From assembly GCA_023229435.1 (NCBI GenBank), contig JALNZF010000004.1, forward strand, positions 62,001-126,000: a stretch of DNA of 64,000 bases, given 5' to 3'. Shown here piece after piece: positions 56,520-64,000 of this stretch. This DNA is from Nitrospirota bacterium. Its GTDB lineage: Bacteria > Nitrospirota > UBA9217. The notes beneath the pieces are model-generated. The model did no database searches and had not been told where the DNA came from. It worked only from the letters and a program-made list of their open reading frames with translations. The first letter of the stretch is position 1, and each line of letters opens with the position of its first letter. The translations under genes and the position numbers were made by a program.

Positions 56520-56520
56520 T
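56467..56520 (+). promoter_or_regulatory. nrdJ promoter with two NrdR-like boxes
   Basis: The -35 TTGACT (56493-56498) and -10 TATACT (56515-56520) are separated by the perfect palindrome CCACAAGATGTTGTGG (56499-56514). A second box, TGACTAAATGTAGTGA (56467-56482), lies exactly 32 bases upstream, about three helical turns. Paired boxes with this spacing are typical of NrdR, the ATP/dATP-sensing repressor of ribonucleotide reductase genes. Confidence 0.8.
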
Positions 56521-56690
56521 TTCCTACAGAATTTTCAAGAGACATACAATTCACGAGTCGGTTCCATCGACTCTCCTCCTCTTCAAATTTACGATCAAAG
56601 TGAGCAACAGCATTATGATCAAAGCCGGCAAGACGAAGCTTCATGCGATGTATTTGAAAGCCTGTTGTATGACTTGATCCTGTAATTCAG

Positions 56691-56717
56691 CCGGGGCGGT
56701 CTGCCTGACCGTCCCGG
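56691..56717 (+). terminator. hairpin in the nrdJ leader, possible attenuator
   Basis: CCGGGGCGGTC (56691-56701) pairs with GACCGTCCCGG (56707-56717) around TGCCT, followed by ATTTATTTTGAATTTAT. The leader between promoter and gene is about 240 bases long, which leaves room for regulation beyond NrdR. A strict T-tract is lacking. Confidence 0.5.
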
Positions 56718-56763
56718 ATTTATTTTGAATTTATATTTATCATTATTCCCAGGGAGGGGTTTT

Positions 56764-59124
56764 ATGAAGAGTGCGGCAACTGGTTCGACAACAGCATCCG
56801 GTAAGGGTCTCGATCTTTCCAAGAACTGCCTCAAGGTCCTTGAAAAAAGGTACCTGAAGCGGAACGAGGACGGGACTGTGATCGAAACAGCGGTCGACAT
56901 GTTCACCCGCGTGGCGAGGACCATTGCCGAGGGCGACAAGGCCTACGGCAAGTCCGACGCCGACGTGGAGCGGACCGCGACCGAATTCTACCGCCTCATG
57001 ACCTCCCTCGAGTTCCTGCCGAACAGCCCCACGCTCATGAACGCCGGGCGCGAGCTCGGCCAGCTCTCGGCCTGCTTCGTGCTGCCCGTGGGAGACTCCA
57101 TGGAAGAGATCTTTGATTCCGTGAAGAACGCGGCGCTCATCCACAAGTCCGGCGGCGGCACGGGCTTCTCCTTTTCCCGCATCCGGCCGAAGAACGACGT
57201 GGTGAAGTCCACGAAGGGCGTTTCGTCCGGCCCCATCTCGTTCATGACCGTGTTCGACGCGGCCACCGAGACCGTGAAGCAGGGCGGCACGCGGCGCGGC
57301 GCGAACATGGGCATCCTCTCGGTGGACCATCCGGACATCCTCGATTTCGTCACGTGCAAACAGCAGAGCGACCGGCTGAACAACTTCAACATCTCCGTGG
57401 CCATCACCGACAGATTCATGGATGCGGTGGACACGGACGGCGAGTATGACCTGGTCTCCCCGCGCAGCAGGGCGGTGGTCAAGACCCTTTCCGCCCGCCG
57501 GGTCTTCGATACCATCGTGAACATGGCCTGGAAGAACGGCGATCCGGGCATCATCTTCCTTGACCGCATCAACCAGTACAACCCCACGCCGCACGTGGGT
57601 ATGGTGGAGTCCACCAACCCCTGCGGTGAGCAGCCGCTCCTGCCCTACGAGTCCTGCAATCTTGGTTCGGTCAATCTGGCGAAGATGCTGGCGCTCAATG
57701 GGAAGGCGGTGGATTATGACAAGCTCCGCCACACGGTGCAGCAGGCGGTCCACTTCCTTGACAACGTGATCGATGTAAACAAGTATCCCCTTGAAAAGAT
57801 CAGCCAGCAGACCCGTGCGAACCGCAAGATCGGCCTTGGGGTCATGGGGTTCGCCGATATGCTGCTTGAGATGGGCATCCCCTACAGCTCAGACCAGGCC
57901 GTGAGGCTCGGCGAGACGGTGATGCAGTTCATCACCGAGGAGGGCCGGAAGATGAGCGAGGAACTTGCAAAAGAGCGCGGGGCCTTCCCGAATTTCAAGG
58001 GAAGTATCTATGACAAACCGGGGCTTGCGTTGGTCAGAAACGCGACGGTCACGACAATCGCGCCGACCGGGACCCTGTCCATCATCGCCGGGTGCTCCAG
58101 CGGCATAGAGCCGGTCTTCGGACTCACCTTTGTCCGGAGGGTCATGGACGGCGCGGAACTCCTCGAGGTGAACCCTGTGTTCGAGCGCGTCGCCCGGGAG
58201 GATGGTTTCTATTCCGAAGGGCTCATGAAGGACATCGCCGAGCACGGCGGGTGCACGGGCGTCGCGACGGTCCCCGAGGACGTGCAGCGCGTGTTCGTTA
58301 CGGCCCACGACATCACCCCGGAGTGGCACATACGCATGCAGTCCGCGTTCCAGAAACATACTGATAACGCGGTCTCCAAGACCGTGAACTTTCCGCACAG
58401 CGCCACTCAGGATGACGTGCAGAAGGTCTATATGATGGCATACAAGCTCGGATGCAAGGGTGTGACCATCTATCGCGACGGGTCGCGCGACGAGCAGGTG
58501 CTCAGCACGGGCGCCACGGAGAAGGCGCGCAAAACGGCTGCCGCGGGCCAGCACATGATCCCGCAGGGCGGGACCTCACCTGAACTGGCCGAGGAAAAGA
58601 AGCCGCGGAGCCGTCCGGCGCTCACCCACGGTGTCACCCAGAAGCTTCCCACGGGCTGCGGAAACCTCTACATCACGATCAACGAGGACGAGGAGGGCAT
58701 CTGCGAGGTCTTTTCCACCATGGGCAAGTCCGGCGGGTGCGCCGCGAGCCAGTCCGAGGCAGTCTCCCGCATGGTCTCGCTTGCGCTCCGTTCGGGGATA
58801 TCCATCGATTCCATCGTCAAGCAGGTGAAGGGCATCCGGTGCCCGTCGCCGGCGTGGGGCGAAGGCGGCTCGATCCTGTCCTGTCCCGATGCCATTGCCA
58901 GGGCGCTTGAGCGCTATACCAAGGATGCGGTGAGCCACCAGCACCATAAGCCCAGGGCCGTCATTGCACAGCCGACGGTTGCCTATACTTCCTCTGATTG
59001 TTCACAGGGCGGAAGCAAGAACCACCTTGGCCTCTGCCCGGAATGCCCGGACTGCGGAGGCCTGCTTGAATTCGGAGAGGGTTGCGCCTTCTGCCGGGGA
59101 TGCGGGTTCTCGAAGTGCGGGTAG
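56764..59124 (+). CDS. nrdJ: adenosylcobalamin-dependent ribonucleotide reductase (class II)
   Basis: This 786-residue enzyme reduces ribonucleotides to deoxyribonucleotides with an adenosylcobalamin-generated thiyl radical and works with or without oxygen. Active-site blocks include LSACFVLPVGDSMEEI (about 95-110), the NPCGEQPLLPYESCNLGSVN region (about 280-300) and PTGTLSIIAGCSSG. A TSCPD-type domain (GGCAASQSEAVSRMVSLALR) and a C-terminal zinc ribbon (CPECPDCGG, CAFCRGCGF) follow, as in the NrdJ group with accessory C terminus. The ATG at 56764 follows GGGAGGGG. It is controlled by the NrdR-like promoter at 56467-56520. Confidence 0.95.
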   Translation: MKSAATGSTTASGKGLDLSKNCLKVLEKRYLKRNEDGTVIETAVDMFTRVARTIAEGDKAYGKSDADVERTATEFYRLMTSLEFLPNSPTLMNAGRELGQLSACFVLPVGDSMEEIFDSVKNAALIHKSGGGTGFSFSRIRPKNDVVKSTKGVSSGPISFMTVFDAATETVKQGGTRRGANMGILSVDHPDILDFVTCKQQSDRLNNFNISVAITDRFMDAVDTDGEYDLVSPRSRAVVKTLSARRVFDTIVNMAWKNGDPGIIFLDRINQYNPTPHVGMVESTNPCGEQPLLPYESCNLGSVNLAKMLALNGKAVDYDKLRHTVQQAVHFLDNVIDVNKYPLEKISQQTRANRKIGLGVMGFADMLLEMGIPYSSDQAVRLGETVMQFITEEGRKMSEELAKERGAFPNFKGSIYDKPGLALVRNATVTTIAPTGTLSIIAGCSSGIEPVFGLTFVRRVMDGAELLEVNPVFERVAREDGFYSEGLMKDIAEHGGCTGVATVPEDVQRVFVTAHDITPEWHIRMQSAFQKHTDNAVSKTVNFPHSATQDDVQKVYMMAYKLGCKGVTIYRDGSRDEQVLSTGATEKARKTAAAGQHMIPQGGTSPELAEEKKPRSRPALTHGVTQKLPTGCGNLYITINEDEEGICEVFSTMGKSGGCAASQSEAVSRMVSLALRSGISIDSIVKQVKGIRCPSPAWGEGGSILSCPDAIARALERYTKDAVSHQHHKPRAVIAQPTVAYTSSDCSQGGSKNHLGLCPECPDCGGLLEFGEGCAFCRGCGFSKCG

Positions 59125-59129
59125 CGCCC

Positions 59130-59205
59130 AAGTGCGGAGTTGAGATCATTCGACGGTCGCTCATGATGGTGAGCTTGAGACGAACCAGTTCGGAGTGCGG
59201 AATAT
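59130..59205. repeat. GTGCGGAGTT repeat pair
   Basis: AAGTGCGGAGTTGAGATCAT and AGTTCGGAGTGCGGAATATC bracket about 40 bases directly after the nrdJ stop. This is the same unit type as at 37855-37945. Confidence 0.55.
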
Positions 59206-59302
59206 CACTGCAAAACCCATGGTTGCGCAACCGGAGGTAGGGTGAAAAAAAAGATTTTTTTCAGCATCTTTGCTATGACAGGTCCATTGGAATGAATCAC
59301 AG

Positions 59303-59329
59303 CCGGGATATTTTTCTCCCGGTTTTTTT
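59303..59329 (+). terminator. Rho-independent terminator
   Basis: CCGGGA (59303-59308) pairs with TCCCGG (59317-59322) around TATTTTTC, followed at once by seven Ts. It ends the nrdJ transcript about 180 bases after the stop codon. Confidence 0.85.
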
Positions 59330-59407
59330 ATAGTGATATGACCGATATTTTCATATTTTGCCGACCAGGTTTACATTCAATAACTATCTGAATTAAAAGG
59401 AGATTAT

Positions 59408-59599
59408 ATGACTCTTGATGAGGTGATACTGGAACTTTACCGTCTGGCCGAGTCAAAGAACTGGGACAACAAGCTTACTGATGAGGCCTTGTCAGCGGCT
59501 ATCGAGGGTATGGAGCATATCTGGGAGCTCAAGCAGGAGGACCTGAGAAGGAACGCGATGATCAACGCGAACAAGAAACAGCCGCGGGTATGGAGTTAG
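59408..59599 (+). CDS. small hypothetical protein
   Basis: This is a 63-residue acidic, helical protein (TLDEVILELYRLAESKNWDN, then ALSAAIEGMEHIWELKQEDL). AAAAGGAGATTAT precedes the ATG, a strong ribosome-binding site, so translation is likely. No family was recognised. It lies alone between the nrdJ terminator and the histone-like gene. Confidence 0.65.
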   Translation: MTLDEVILELYRLAESKNWDNKLTDEALSAAIEGMEHIWELKQEDLRRNAMINANKKQPRVWS

Positions 59600-59789
59600 T
59601 GCTGTTTTTGATAAAAAACTTGACATTTGATGAAGATGCTTCTACATTAAATAATAAATATACTTATAGTTCGCGGCCCCGGGTTTCCTGGTTCCCGGCG
59701 TATTCTGAACCCAAAAGATTCCGCAGTGCCAGTACCGCCATTCAGCCCGTGAATACACGGGTCATCAGCTTAAAAGGAGGGGAACGCAT

Positions 59790-60158
59790 ATGGGTATTGA
59801 GAAGATCATGCAGTATGAGTGCAAGGTGTGCGGCAGAAAGATAGATGTGACGAGGACCGGCGATATCTATGAAGAACCGGTGTTTTGCTGCGGTCTGGAG
59901 ACGACCGAGATCGGTGAGCCGTTTGCACCGTTTGCGGCCCCCGCAGTCAAGAAGACGCCGGCAAAGAAGAAGCCGACGAAGAAAAAAGCTGTAAAAAAAG
60001 CCGCGAAGAAGCCTGTGAAAAAGAAAGCAGCAAAAAAGACGGCCAAAAAGGCAGTGAAGAAAAAGGCAACAAAGAAAAAGGCCGCAAAGAAAAAAGCCAC
60101 GAAGAAAAAGGCAACAAAGAAGAAAGCAAAGAAAAAAGCCGCAAAGAAAAGAAGATAA
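59790..60158 (+). CDS. zinc-ribbon protein with histone-H1-like Lys/Ala tail
   Basis: This 122-residue protein has an N-terminal metal-binding part (YECKVCGRK at about 8-16 and FCCGLE at about 32-37, four Cys) and a tail from about residue 52 made almost only of Lys, Ala, Thr and Val in KKxxKK units. The tail resembles bacterial histone-H1-like proteins (HctB, AlgP type) and should bind DNA or RNA nonspecifically. The ATG at 59790 follows AGGAGGGGAACG; one at 59808 is possible. A strong terminator follows. The combination suggests a nucleoid-associated protein; this is inference. Confidence 0.8.
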   Translation: MGIEKIMQYECKVCGRKIDVTRTGDIYEEPVFCCGLETTEIGEPFAPFAAPAVKKTPAKKKPTKKKAVKKAAKKPVKKKAAKKTAKKAVKKKATKKKAAKKKATKKKATKKKAKKKAAKKRR

Positions 60159-60179
60159 TCAACAACGCCATGTATCGAC

Positions 60180-60219
60180 AGGCCCCCGGAAGCAGAGCTT
60201 CCGGGGGCCTGTTTTGTTT
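60180..60219 (+). terminator. Rho-independent terminator
   Basis: AGGCCCCCGGAAGC (60180-60193) pairs perfectly with GCTTCCGGGGGCCT (60197-60210) around AGA, followed by GTTTTGTTT. It terminates the histone-like gene. Confidence 0.9.
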
Positions 60220-60300
60220 CCACCCGCTCCGGCGAACGCCCGCATAAAAGCCCGCATAAAACTGTTGACTTATCCGTAAGCAGGCTTTAGGATTTACTCC

Positions 60301-61089
60301 ATGCGCCAGAGAGAACAGAGGGAGCATCATATCCGGAGGCTGAGCGGCCGCGCCATCGGCGATTTCGGCCTGATACAGAACCATGACCGGATACTGGTGG
60401 CGCTGTCTGGCGGCAAGGATAGCTGGACGCTGCTCCATGTCCTGGAAAGCCTGCGGCGGCGTGCACCGGTCGATTTTTCTCTTATCGCCGTCACCGTGCA
60501 TCCGGGATTCCCGGGGTTTCAGACCAATCTCATGGAAGAGTATCTTCGTTCCCATGACTTTGAATACCGGATCATACCTGCGCCCATTCACGGGCTTATG
60601 CTCGAAAAACTGACGCCGGAAGATACTCCTTGCGCGCTTTGTGCGCGGATCAAGCGCGGTGTTTTGTACACCCAGGCGCATGAGCTTGGATGCACGAAGA
60701 TCGCCCTCGGACACCATCGCGAGGATTTCATCGAGACGCTTTTTCTGAACCAGTTGTACAACGGAAAGATCAAGGCCATGGCCCCGCTCCTGATCGCTGA
60801 TAACGGTCTGGATGTGGTCATACGGCCGCTCGTCTATGTGCCCGAAGACGATATCATCCGCTATGCCGCGAGCGCCGGCTTCCCCATAACCTGCTGCGCC
60901 TGTCCGGCCTGCGGGGATCAGGATATGAAGCGCGGGAAGATAAAAAAACTCCTGGCCGATCTCGAGCAGGAGCAGCCGGGTATCAAGGCGAGCTTGCTTG
61001 CGGCGCTCGCAAACGTGGAGCACCGGCATCTGCTGATGAAGTCGAGCGAAGAGTCGCGGGTGAGGGAGAAACACGTGACCGATTTATGA
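60301..61089 (+). CDS. TtcA-family tRNA 2-thiolation enzyme
   Basis: This is a 262-residue PP-loop ATPase of the TtcA/TtuA superfamily. SGGKDS (36-41) is the adenylation loop. The CALC pair (Cys111, Cys114) and a Cys cluster at about 198-204 (CCACPAC) can hold the 4Fe-4S cluster used to deliver sulfur. LGHHREDFIETLFLNQ is the family signature. It probably thiolates cytidine 32 of certain tRNAs, though other sulfur-transfer targets are possible in this subfamily. The ATG has no strong ribosome-binding site. Confidence 0.85.
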   Translation: MRQREQREHHIRRLSGRAIGDFGLIQNHDRILVALSGGKDSWTLLHVLESLRRRAPVDFSLIAVTVHPGFPGFQTNLMEEYLRSHDFEYRIIPAPIHGLMLEKLTPEDTPCALCARIKRGVLYTQAHELGCTKIALGHHREDFIETLFLNQLYNGKIKAMAPLLIADNGLDVVIRPLVYVPEDDIIRYAASAGFPITCCACPACGDQDMKRGKIKKLLADLEQEQPGIKASLLAALANVEHRHLLMKSSEESRVREKHVTDL

Positions 61090-61290
61090 ACGACCCGGCA
61101 GCGCGTTGTTGCCGTGGGGAAGCGGCTGTTTCCCCTTCCTTCCGTGGTTACGAGGGATGGCATGTCCCGGTTCTGAGATGCATGCGCAATGCGTATTTCC
61201 TTAATAATCGTTGACATTCTCTGCCTGCGAAGCATATAATTCCGTGCAGTTCAGCGTTTGTTTGGCAAGCCCTTGTACCTGGAGACCCGT

Positions 61291-62010
61291 ATGGCCGAGG
61301 TTAAAAAACTGGGTGATATGCTTAAGGATGCCGGACTCATCGACGAGTTCCAGCTCCAGTCCGCGCTTTCCTACCAGCGCGACTGGGGGGGGAAGCTGGG
61401 CGCGATCCTCATCGAACTGCATCTCGTCGACGAGACAGGACTGGCCAGGGTGATCGCGGAAAAATTGCGGATCCCTTACGTCAATCTTTTCGAGCCCGAG
61501 GTCCCCGAAGCCGTCGTCAAGCTGATCAAGCCGGAAATCGCAAAAAAATATCACGTAGTGCCGGTGAAAAGAGAAGGAGGAACGCTGGTCCTGGCGATGC
61601 TGGATCCCCTCGATATCGAGGCCATGGACGAGATCCGTTTCAACACCGGGCTGAAGATCAAACCGTCACTGGCACTGGAGTCCGAGATCAGGGACGCCAT
61701 CAGTAAATACTATGACGGCGAGAATGTCGTTCGCAAACCGACGAAGACGTCTCTTCAGCAAGGGGAAAACGACGCCGGCGGGAAGATGGAGATCATTCAC
61801 GGCTCCGATCTCAGTATGCCGAAAAATTCCAGCTCTGTCGCGTCTTCGGTTCTGCTGTCGTCCGATGGCGGCGCCGAGCAACAAATGCAGGGAGACGACC
61901 GGACGCGGATCGACGCGCTCATCACGCTGCTGATCGAGAAGGGGCTCATCACCCGCGAAGAGCTTGTCAGCATGATCCATGATAAACAAAAGGGGGCAGT
62001 GCAGCGATGA
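61291..62010 (+). CDS. GspE N-terminal domain (MshEN-like) protein
   Basis: This 239-residue protein contains the N-terminal domain of type II secretion/type IV pilus ATPases (KKLGDMLKDAGLIDEFQLQS, then LRIPYVNLFEPEVPE and MLDPLDIEAMDEIRF) without the ATPase domain. The family domain can bind cyclic di-GMP in MshE-type proteins, so a signalling role is conceivable. The C-terminal about 45 residues form a short second helix pair (LITLLIEKGLITREEL). The ATG at 61291 follows GGAG; a TTG at 61258 is an alternative. The DUF1573 gene follows after 86 bases. Confidence 0.8.
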   Translation: MAEVKKLGDMLKDAGLIDEFQLQSALSYQRDWGGKLGAILIELHLVDETGLARVIAEKLRIPYVNLFEPEVPEAVVKLIKPEIAKKYHVVPVKREGGTLVLAMLDPLDIEAMDEIRFNTGLKIKPSLALESEIRDAISKYYDGENVVRKPTKTSLQQGENDAGGKMEIIHGSDLSMPKNSSSVASSVLLSSDGGAEQQMQGDDRTRIDALITLLIEKGLITREELVSMIHDKQKGAVQR

Positions 62011-62096
62011 TTGCGGAATGCGGGCCCAGGCCCATGGAAGGCCGGGGCAGGTTCCCTCTTGCGGATAAGAATTATGAACAGGGAAGGGGGTGAAAC

Positions 62097-62552
62097 ATGA
62101 AGCGGATGGTTTTGATGAGCATGGTGATGGCCGGCCTGTTGTGCGCCGGACCACTGGCGGCCCTTGACAACAAGGGGCCGAAGATCGAGGTCAAGGAGCT
62201 GCGCCACGATTTCGGTAAGGTCGTCCAGGGGACAAAGGCTGAGTATGTCTTGGAGATCAAGAACGTGGGCAGCGAACAGCTGATCATAGAAAAGGTCCAG
62301 CCTTCCTGAGGCTGTGCCGCAGCGGTGATCAGTTCCGATCACCTGGATCCGGGGGCCATTGGACGCGTGAAGGTAACAGTGGCAACGATCAACAGCAACG
62401 GCCCTCTTTCGAAGCACATCAGTATTTATTCCAATGACCGCATCACGCCGGTGCTTACGGTGGAAGTGACCCTGAATGTGGTGCTGAGTGATGTCGTGCT
62501 TAAGGATGTCGCGCCGAAGGATATGGCGTCGAAAGGTGTGGCAACAAAGTAG
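62097..62552 (+). CDS. candidate selenoprotein, DUF1573 family (UGA at codon 71)
   Basis: Read through the TGA at 62307-62309, this is a 151-residue exported protein. It has a signal peptide (1-22), the DUF1573 domain opening (HDFGKVVQGTKAEYVLEIKN, 37-56), KVQPS, the TGA residue, Gly72 and Cys73, then AAAVISSDHLDPG and HISIYSNDRITPVLTVEVT. DUF1573 proteins have a conserved CGC at this place, so the TGA replaces the first Cys and gives Sec-Gly-Cys. The second part has no start of its own with a signal peptide and completes the immunoglobulin-like fold. A perfect hairpin lies 21 bases downstream. An internal GTG start at 62325 was considered and is unlikely. The function is unknown. Confidence 0.8.
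62324..62343 (+). promoter_or_regulatory. candidate bacterial SECIS hairpin 2
   Basis: GGTGATC (62324-62330) pairs perfectly with GATCACC (62337-62343) around AGTTCC, with G in second loop position. The loop starts 21 bases after the TGA, almost the same spacing as in hairpin 1. Confidence 0.72.
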
Positions 62553-62568
62553 CAGGATTTCGTTCCCA

Positions 62569-62597
62569 GGCCTGCTCCCGCACAGGGGGGGCAGGCC
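62569..62597 (+). terminator. probable transcript-end hairpin
   Basis: GGCCTGC (62569-62575) pairs with GCAGGCC (62591-62597), with extra G-C pairing possible in the loop. It lies 17 bases after the DUF1573 stop. The following GCACTATTTTC is only a weak T-tract. Confidence 0.6.
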
Positions 62598-62608
62598 GCA
62601 CTATTTTC

Positions 62609-62638
62609 TTGACAATTTTCCGCGGCATATGCTACTGT
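62609..62638 (+). promoter_or_regulatory. possible promoter of the aminotransferase gene
   Basis: TTGACA (62609-62614) is a perfect -35; the -10 18 bases later reads TACTGT (62633-62638), a moderate match. It leaves a leader of about 215 bases before the gene. Confidence 0.45.
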
Positions 62639-62859
62639 CAAATCGTTTTTAAACGGAATAATCAAAAGAGAGGCACGTTCAATTTTGAAACAACACAGAC
62701 ACCCACAATATCCCAGCGACATGCCAACCCCTGGCATAGGTCCCGTCCCGACGGGGCACTAATTTTCGTTGTTCATAATCATCAGATAACGATATCGCGT
62801 TTTTGTTCTACAGAGAAACTGACGGACGTATTGTCTAAATTTTTATGGAGGGTGTACCC

Positions 62860-63996
62860 ATGCAGAAAAAATATCTATTAGCCCCTGGCCCGACCCCGGT
62901 TCCCCCCGAGGCGCTCCTGGCCATGGCTATGCCGATTATCCATCACCGCGCGCCGGACTTCCTGCCGATCCTCGATTCCGCGAAGAAAGGCCTGCAGTGG
63001 CTCTATCAGACGAAGAACGACGTGCTGATCCTGTGCTCCACCGGCACCGGCGGAATGGAAGGCTCGGTGACGAACTTCCTGAGTCCGGGAGACGATGTGC
63101 TCGTGATCAACGGCGGCAAGTTCGGCGAACGCTGGACCAAGATCTGCCAGGCCTACGGCATGAAGGTCGAGGAAATCATCGTGGAGTGGGGCCATGCTAT
63201 CAAGGCCGAGCTGGTGGAGGCCGCGCTCAGGAAGAACCCGAAGATCAAGGCTGTTTTCGTCCAGGCGAACGAGACTTCGACCGGCGTGTACCACGACGTG
63301 CAGTCCGTCGCGGCCGTGGTGAAGAAGACCGATGCGCTCTTTGTCGTGGACGCGATCTCGGCCCTTGTTGCGCATGATATCAAGGCGGATGAGTGGGGCA
63401 TTGATGTGATGATCGGCGGCTCCCAGAAGGGCGTGATGCTGCCCCCGGGACTCGCGTTCGTGTCCGTAAGCGACAAGGCCTGGAAAATGGCCGATTCGGC
63501 AAAGACCCCGAAGTTTTACTTCAACTTCAAAAAGGAACGCGAAAACCTCGCCAAAAACCAGACGAACTTCACCTCGGCGGTGACCCTCATCATCGGTCTG
63601 AACGCCAGCATTAAGATGCTCCAGGACGAGGGGCTTGAGAATGTGTTCAAGCGCCACGACAAGCTCGCCCGGGCGACCCGGGCGGCAGCGGGGGCGCTGG
63701 GGCTCAAACTCTTCCCGAAAGAGAGCCCGAGCAACGCGCTTACCGCCATCGAGGCCCCGGCGGGCGTGGACGGGCAGGCGATCTACAAGAATCTCCGGGA
63801 GAAGTACGGAATCACCGGCGCGGGCGGCCAGGACAAGCTGAAGGGCAAGATCTTCCGCATCGCGCACCTGGGCTATGCCGACACCTTCGATGTGATCACG
63901 GCCGTGGCTGGCATCGAGATGGTGCTGAAAGGCCTCGGTCATCCGGTGAAACTCGGCACGGGTGTCGGCGCAGCGCAGGAAATATTGATGAAGTAA
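62860..63996 (+). CDS. class V aminotransferase (serine-pyruvate/alanine-glyoxylate type)
   Basis: This 378-residue pyridoxal-phosphate enzyme opens with YLLAPGPTPVPPEALLAM. It has STGTGGMEGSVTNFL for cofactor phosphate binding, VVDAISALVAHDIK with the ring-contacting Asp, and the Schiff-base lysine in GGSQKGVMLPPG (Lys190). Such enzymes interconvert serine or alanine with hydroxypyruvate or glyoxylate, and in several anaerobic lineages act in serine synthesis. The ATG at 62860 follows GGAGGGTGTACCC; an ATG at 62845 would include that site. The gene is complete, ending 4 bases before the window edge. Confidence 0.92.
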   Translation: MQKKYLLAPGPTPVPPEALLAMAMPIIHHRAPDFLPILDSAKKGLQWLYQTKNDVLILCSTGTGGMEGSVTNFLSPGDDVLVINGGKFGERWTKICQAYGMKVEEIIVEWGHAIKAELVEAALRKNPKIKAVFVQANETSTGVYHDVQSVAAVVKKTDALFVVDAISALVAHDIKADEWGIDVMIGGSQKGVMLPPGLAFVSVSDKAWKMADSAKTPKFYFNFKKERENLAKNQTNFTSAVTLIIGLNASIKMLQDEGLENVFKRHDKLARATRAAAGALGLKLFPKESPSNALTAIEAPAGVDGQAIYKNLREKYGITGAGGQDKLKGKIFRIAHLGYADTFDVITAVAGIEMVLKGLGHPVKLGTGVGAAQEILMK

Positions 63997-64000
63997 ATCA

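Noticed and set aside
56315..56763. Cobalamin riboswitch upstream of the B12-dependent reductase
   Set aside because: No B12-box-like sequence or typical multi-helix pattern was recognised; the conserved features are explained by NrdR-like boxes and one hairpin.
62325..62552. Separate small gene starting at GTG 62325
   Set aside because: It is the second half of the DUF1573 domain, lacks a signal peptide and has no ribosome-binding site; readthrough of the TGA explains it better.

Overview
The window looks like a chromosomal contig from an uncultured, probably anaerobic or microaerophilic bacterium of the Nitrospirota / former Deltaproteobacteria type. This placement is an inference from gene content: a B12-dependent ribonucleotide reductase with a zinc-ribbon tail, UPF0182, a PEP-synthase regulator, a B12-binding radical SAM protein, HD-GYP proteins, two candidate UGA-decoding selenoproteins and many short degenerate intergenic repeats. 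No rRNA, tRNA or CRISPR array was recognised.

Layout. (1) 1-16.8 kb: an exopolysaccharide locus with four glycosyltransferase systems (one split PssD/PssE pair), a Wzy-like polymerase, a radical SAM/B12 protein, a DUF218 protein, a NodU-type carbamoyltransferase, a Wzz-like chain-length protein and a Wza-like SLBB export protein. It is interrupted at 6.9-11.7 kb by three toxin-antitoxin pairs and an orphan antitoxin. The 1.06-3.7 kb part is clearly AT-rich. (2) 16.9-28.4 kb: outer-membrane barrels, a candidate CYCXC selenoprotein, an HD-GYP protein, a cytochrome c, a Met-rich periplasmic protein, a YtkA-like protein and a complete CusCBA-like tripartite Cu/Ag efflux system. (3) 28.4-29.8 kb: a PIN toxin-antitoxin pair between two copies of a palindromic repeat. 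(4) 29.8-36 kb, minus strand: scpA, a HEAT-repeat gene, scpB, a MinD-like ATPase, a J-domain/RodZ-like HTH protein and a degenerate HD-GYP/DUF4388 protein. (5) 36.2-43.3 kb: a kinase-like protein, UspA, PpsR, UPF0182 and a TM2-like membrane protein. (6) 43.4-56.5 kb: a defence island bracketed by about 204-bp direct repeats. It holds a TIR protein, a deoxyribosyltransferase-like protein, an SNF2 helicase, a type III Mod methylase, an AlbA/Schlafen-like ATPase and a type III Res protein. (7) 56.3-64 kb: nrdJ behind a promoter with two NrdR-like boxes, a histone-H1-like zinc-ribbon protein, a TtcA-like enzyme, a GspE-N domain protein, a second candidate selenoprotein (DUF1573) and a class V aminotransferase.

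The strongest unexpected signals are three. First, two genes carry an in-frame TGA at a conserved Cys position. In each, a hairpin follows whose loop starts 21-22 nt after the TGA. Second, the NrdR-type promoter segment of nrdJ is present again at the left edge of the defence island, 12.9 kb upstream, so the island sits between duplicated nrdJ promoters. Third, a family of GTTCAGGGTTC-type repeats forms hairpins with an invariant eight-base loop behind polysaccharide genes. Related tracts lie in frame inside the carbamoyltransferase gene, and a related tract supplies the start region of the TolC gene.
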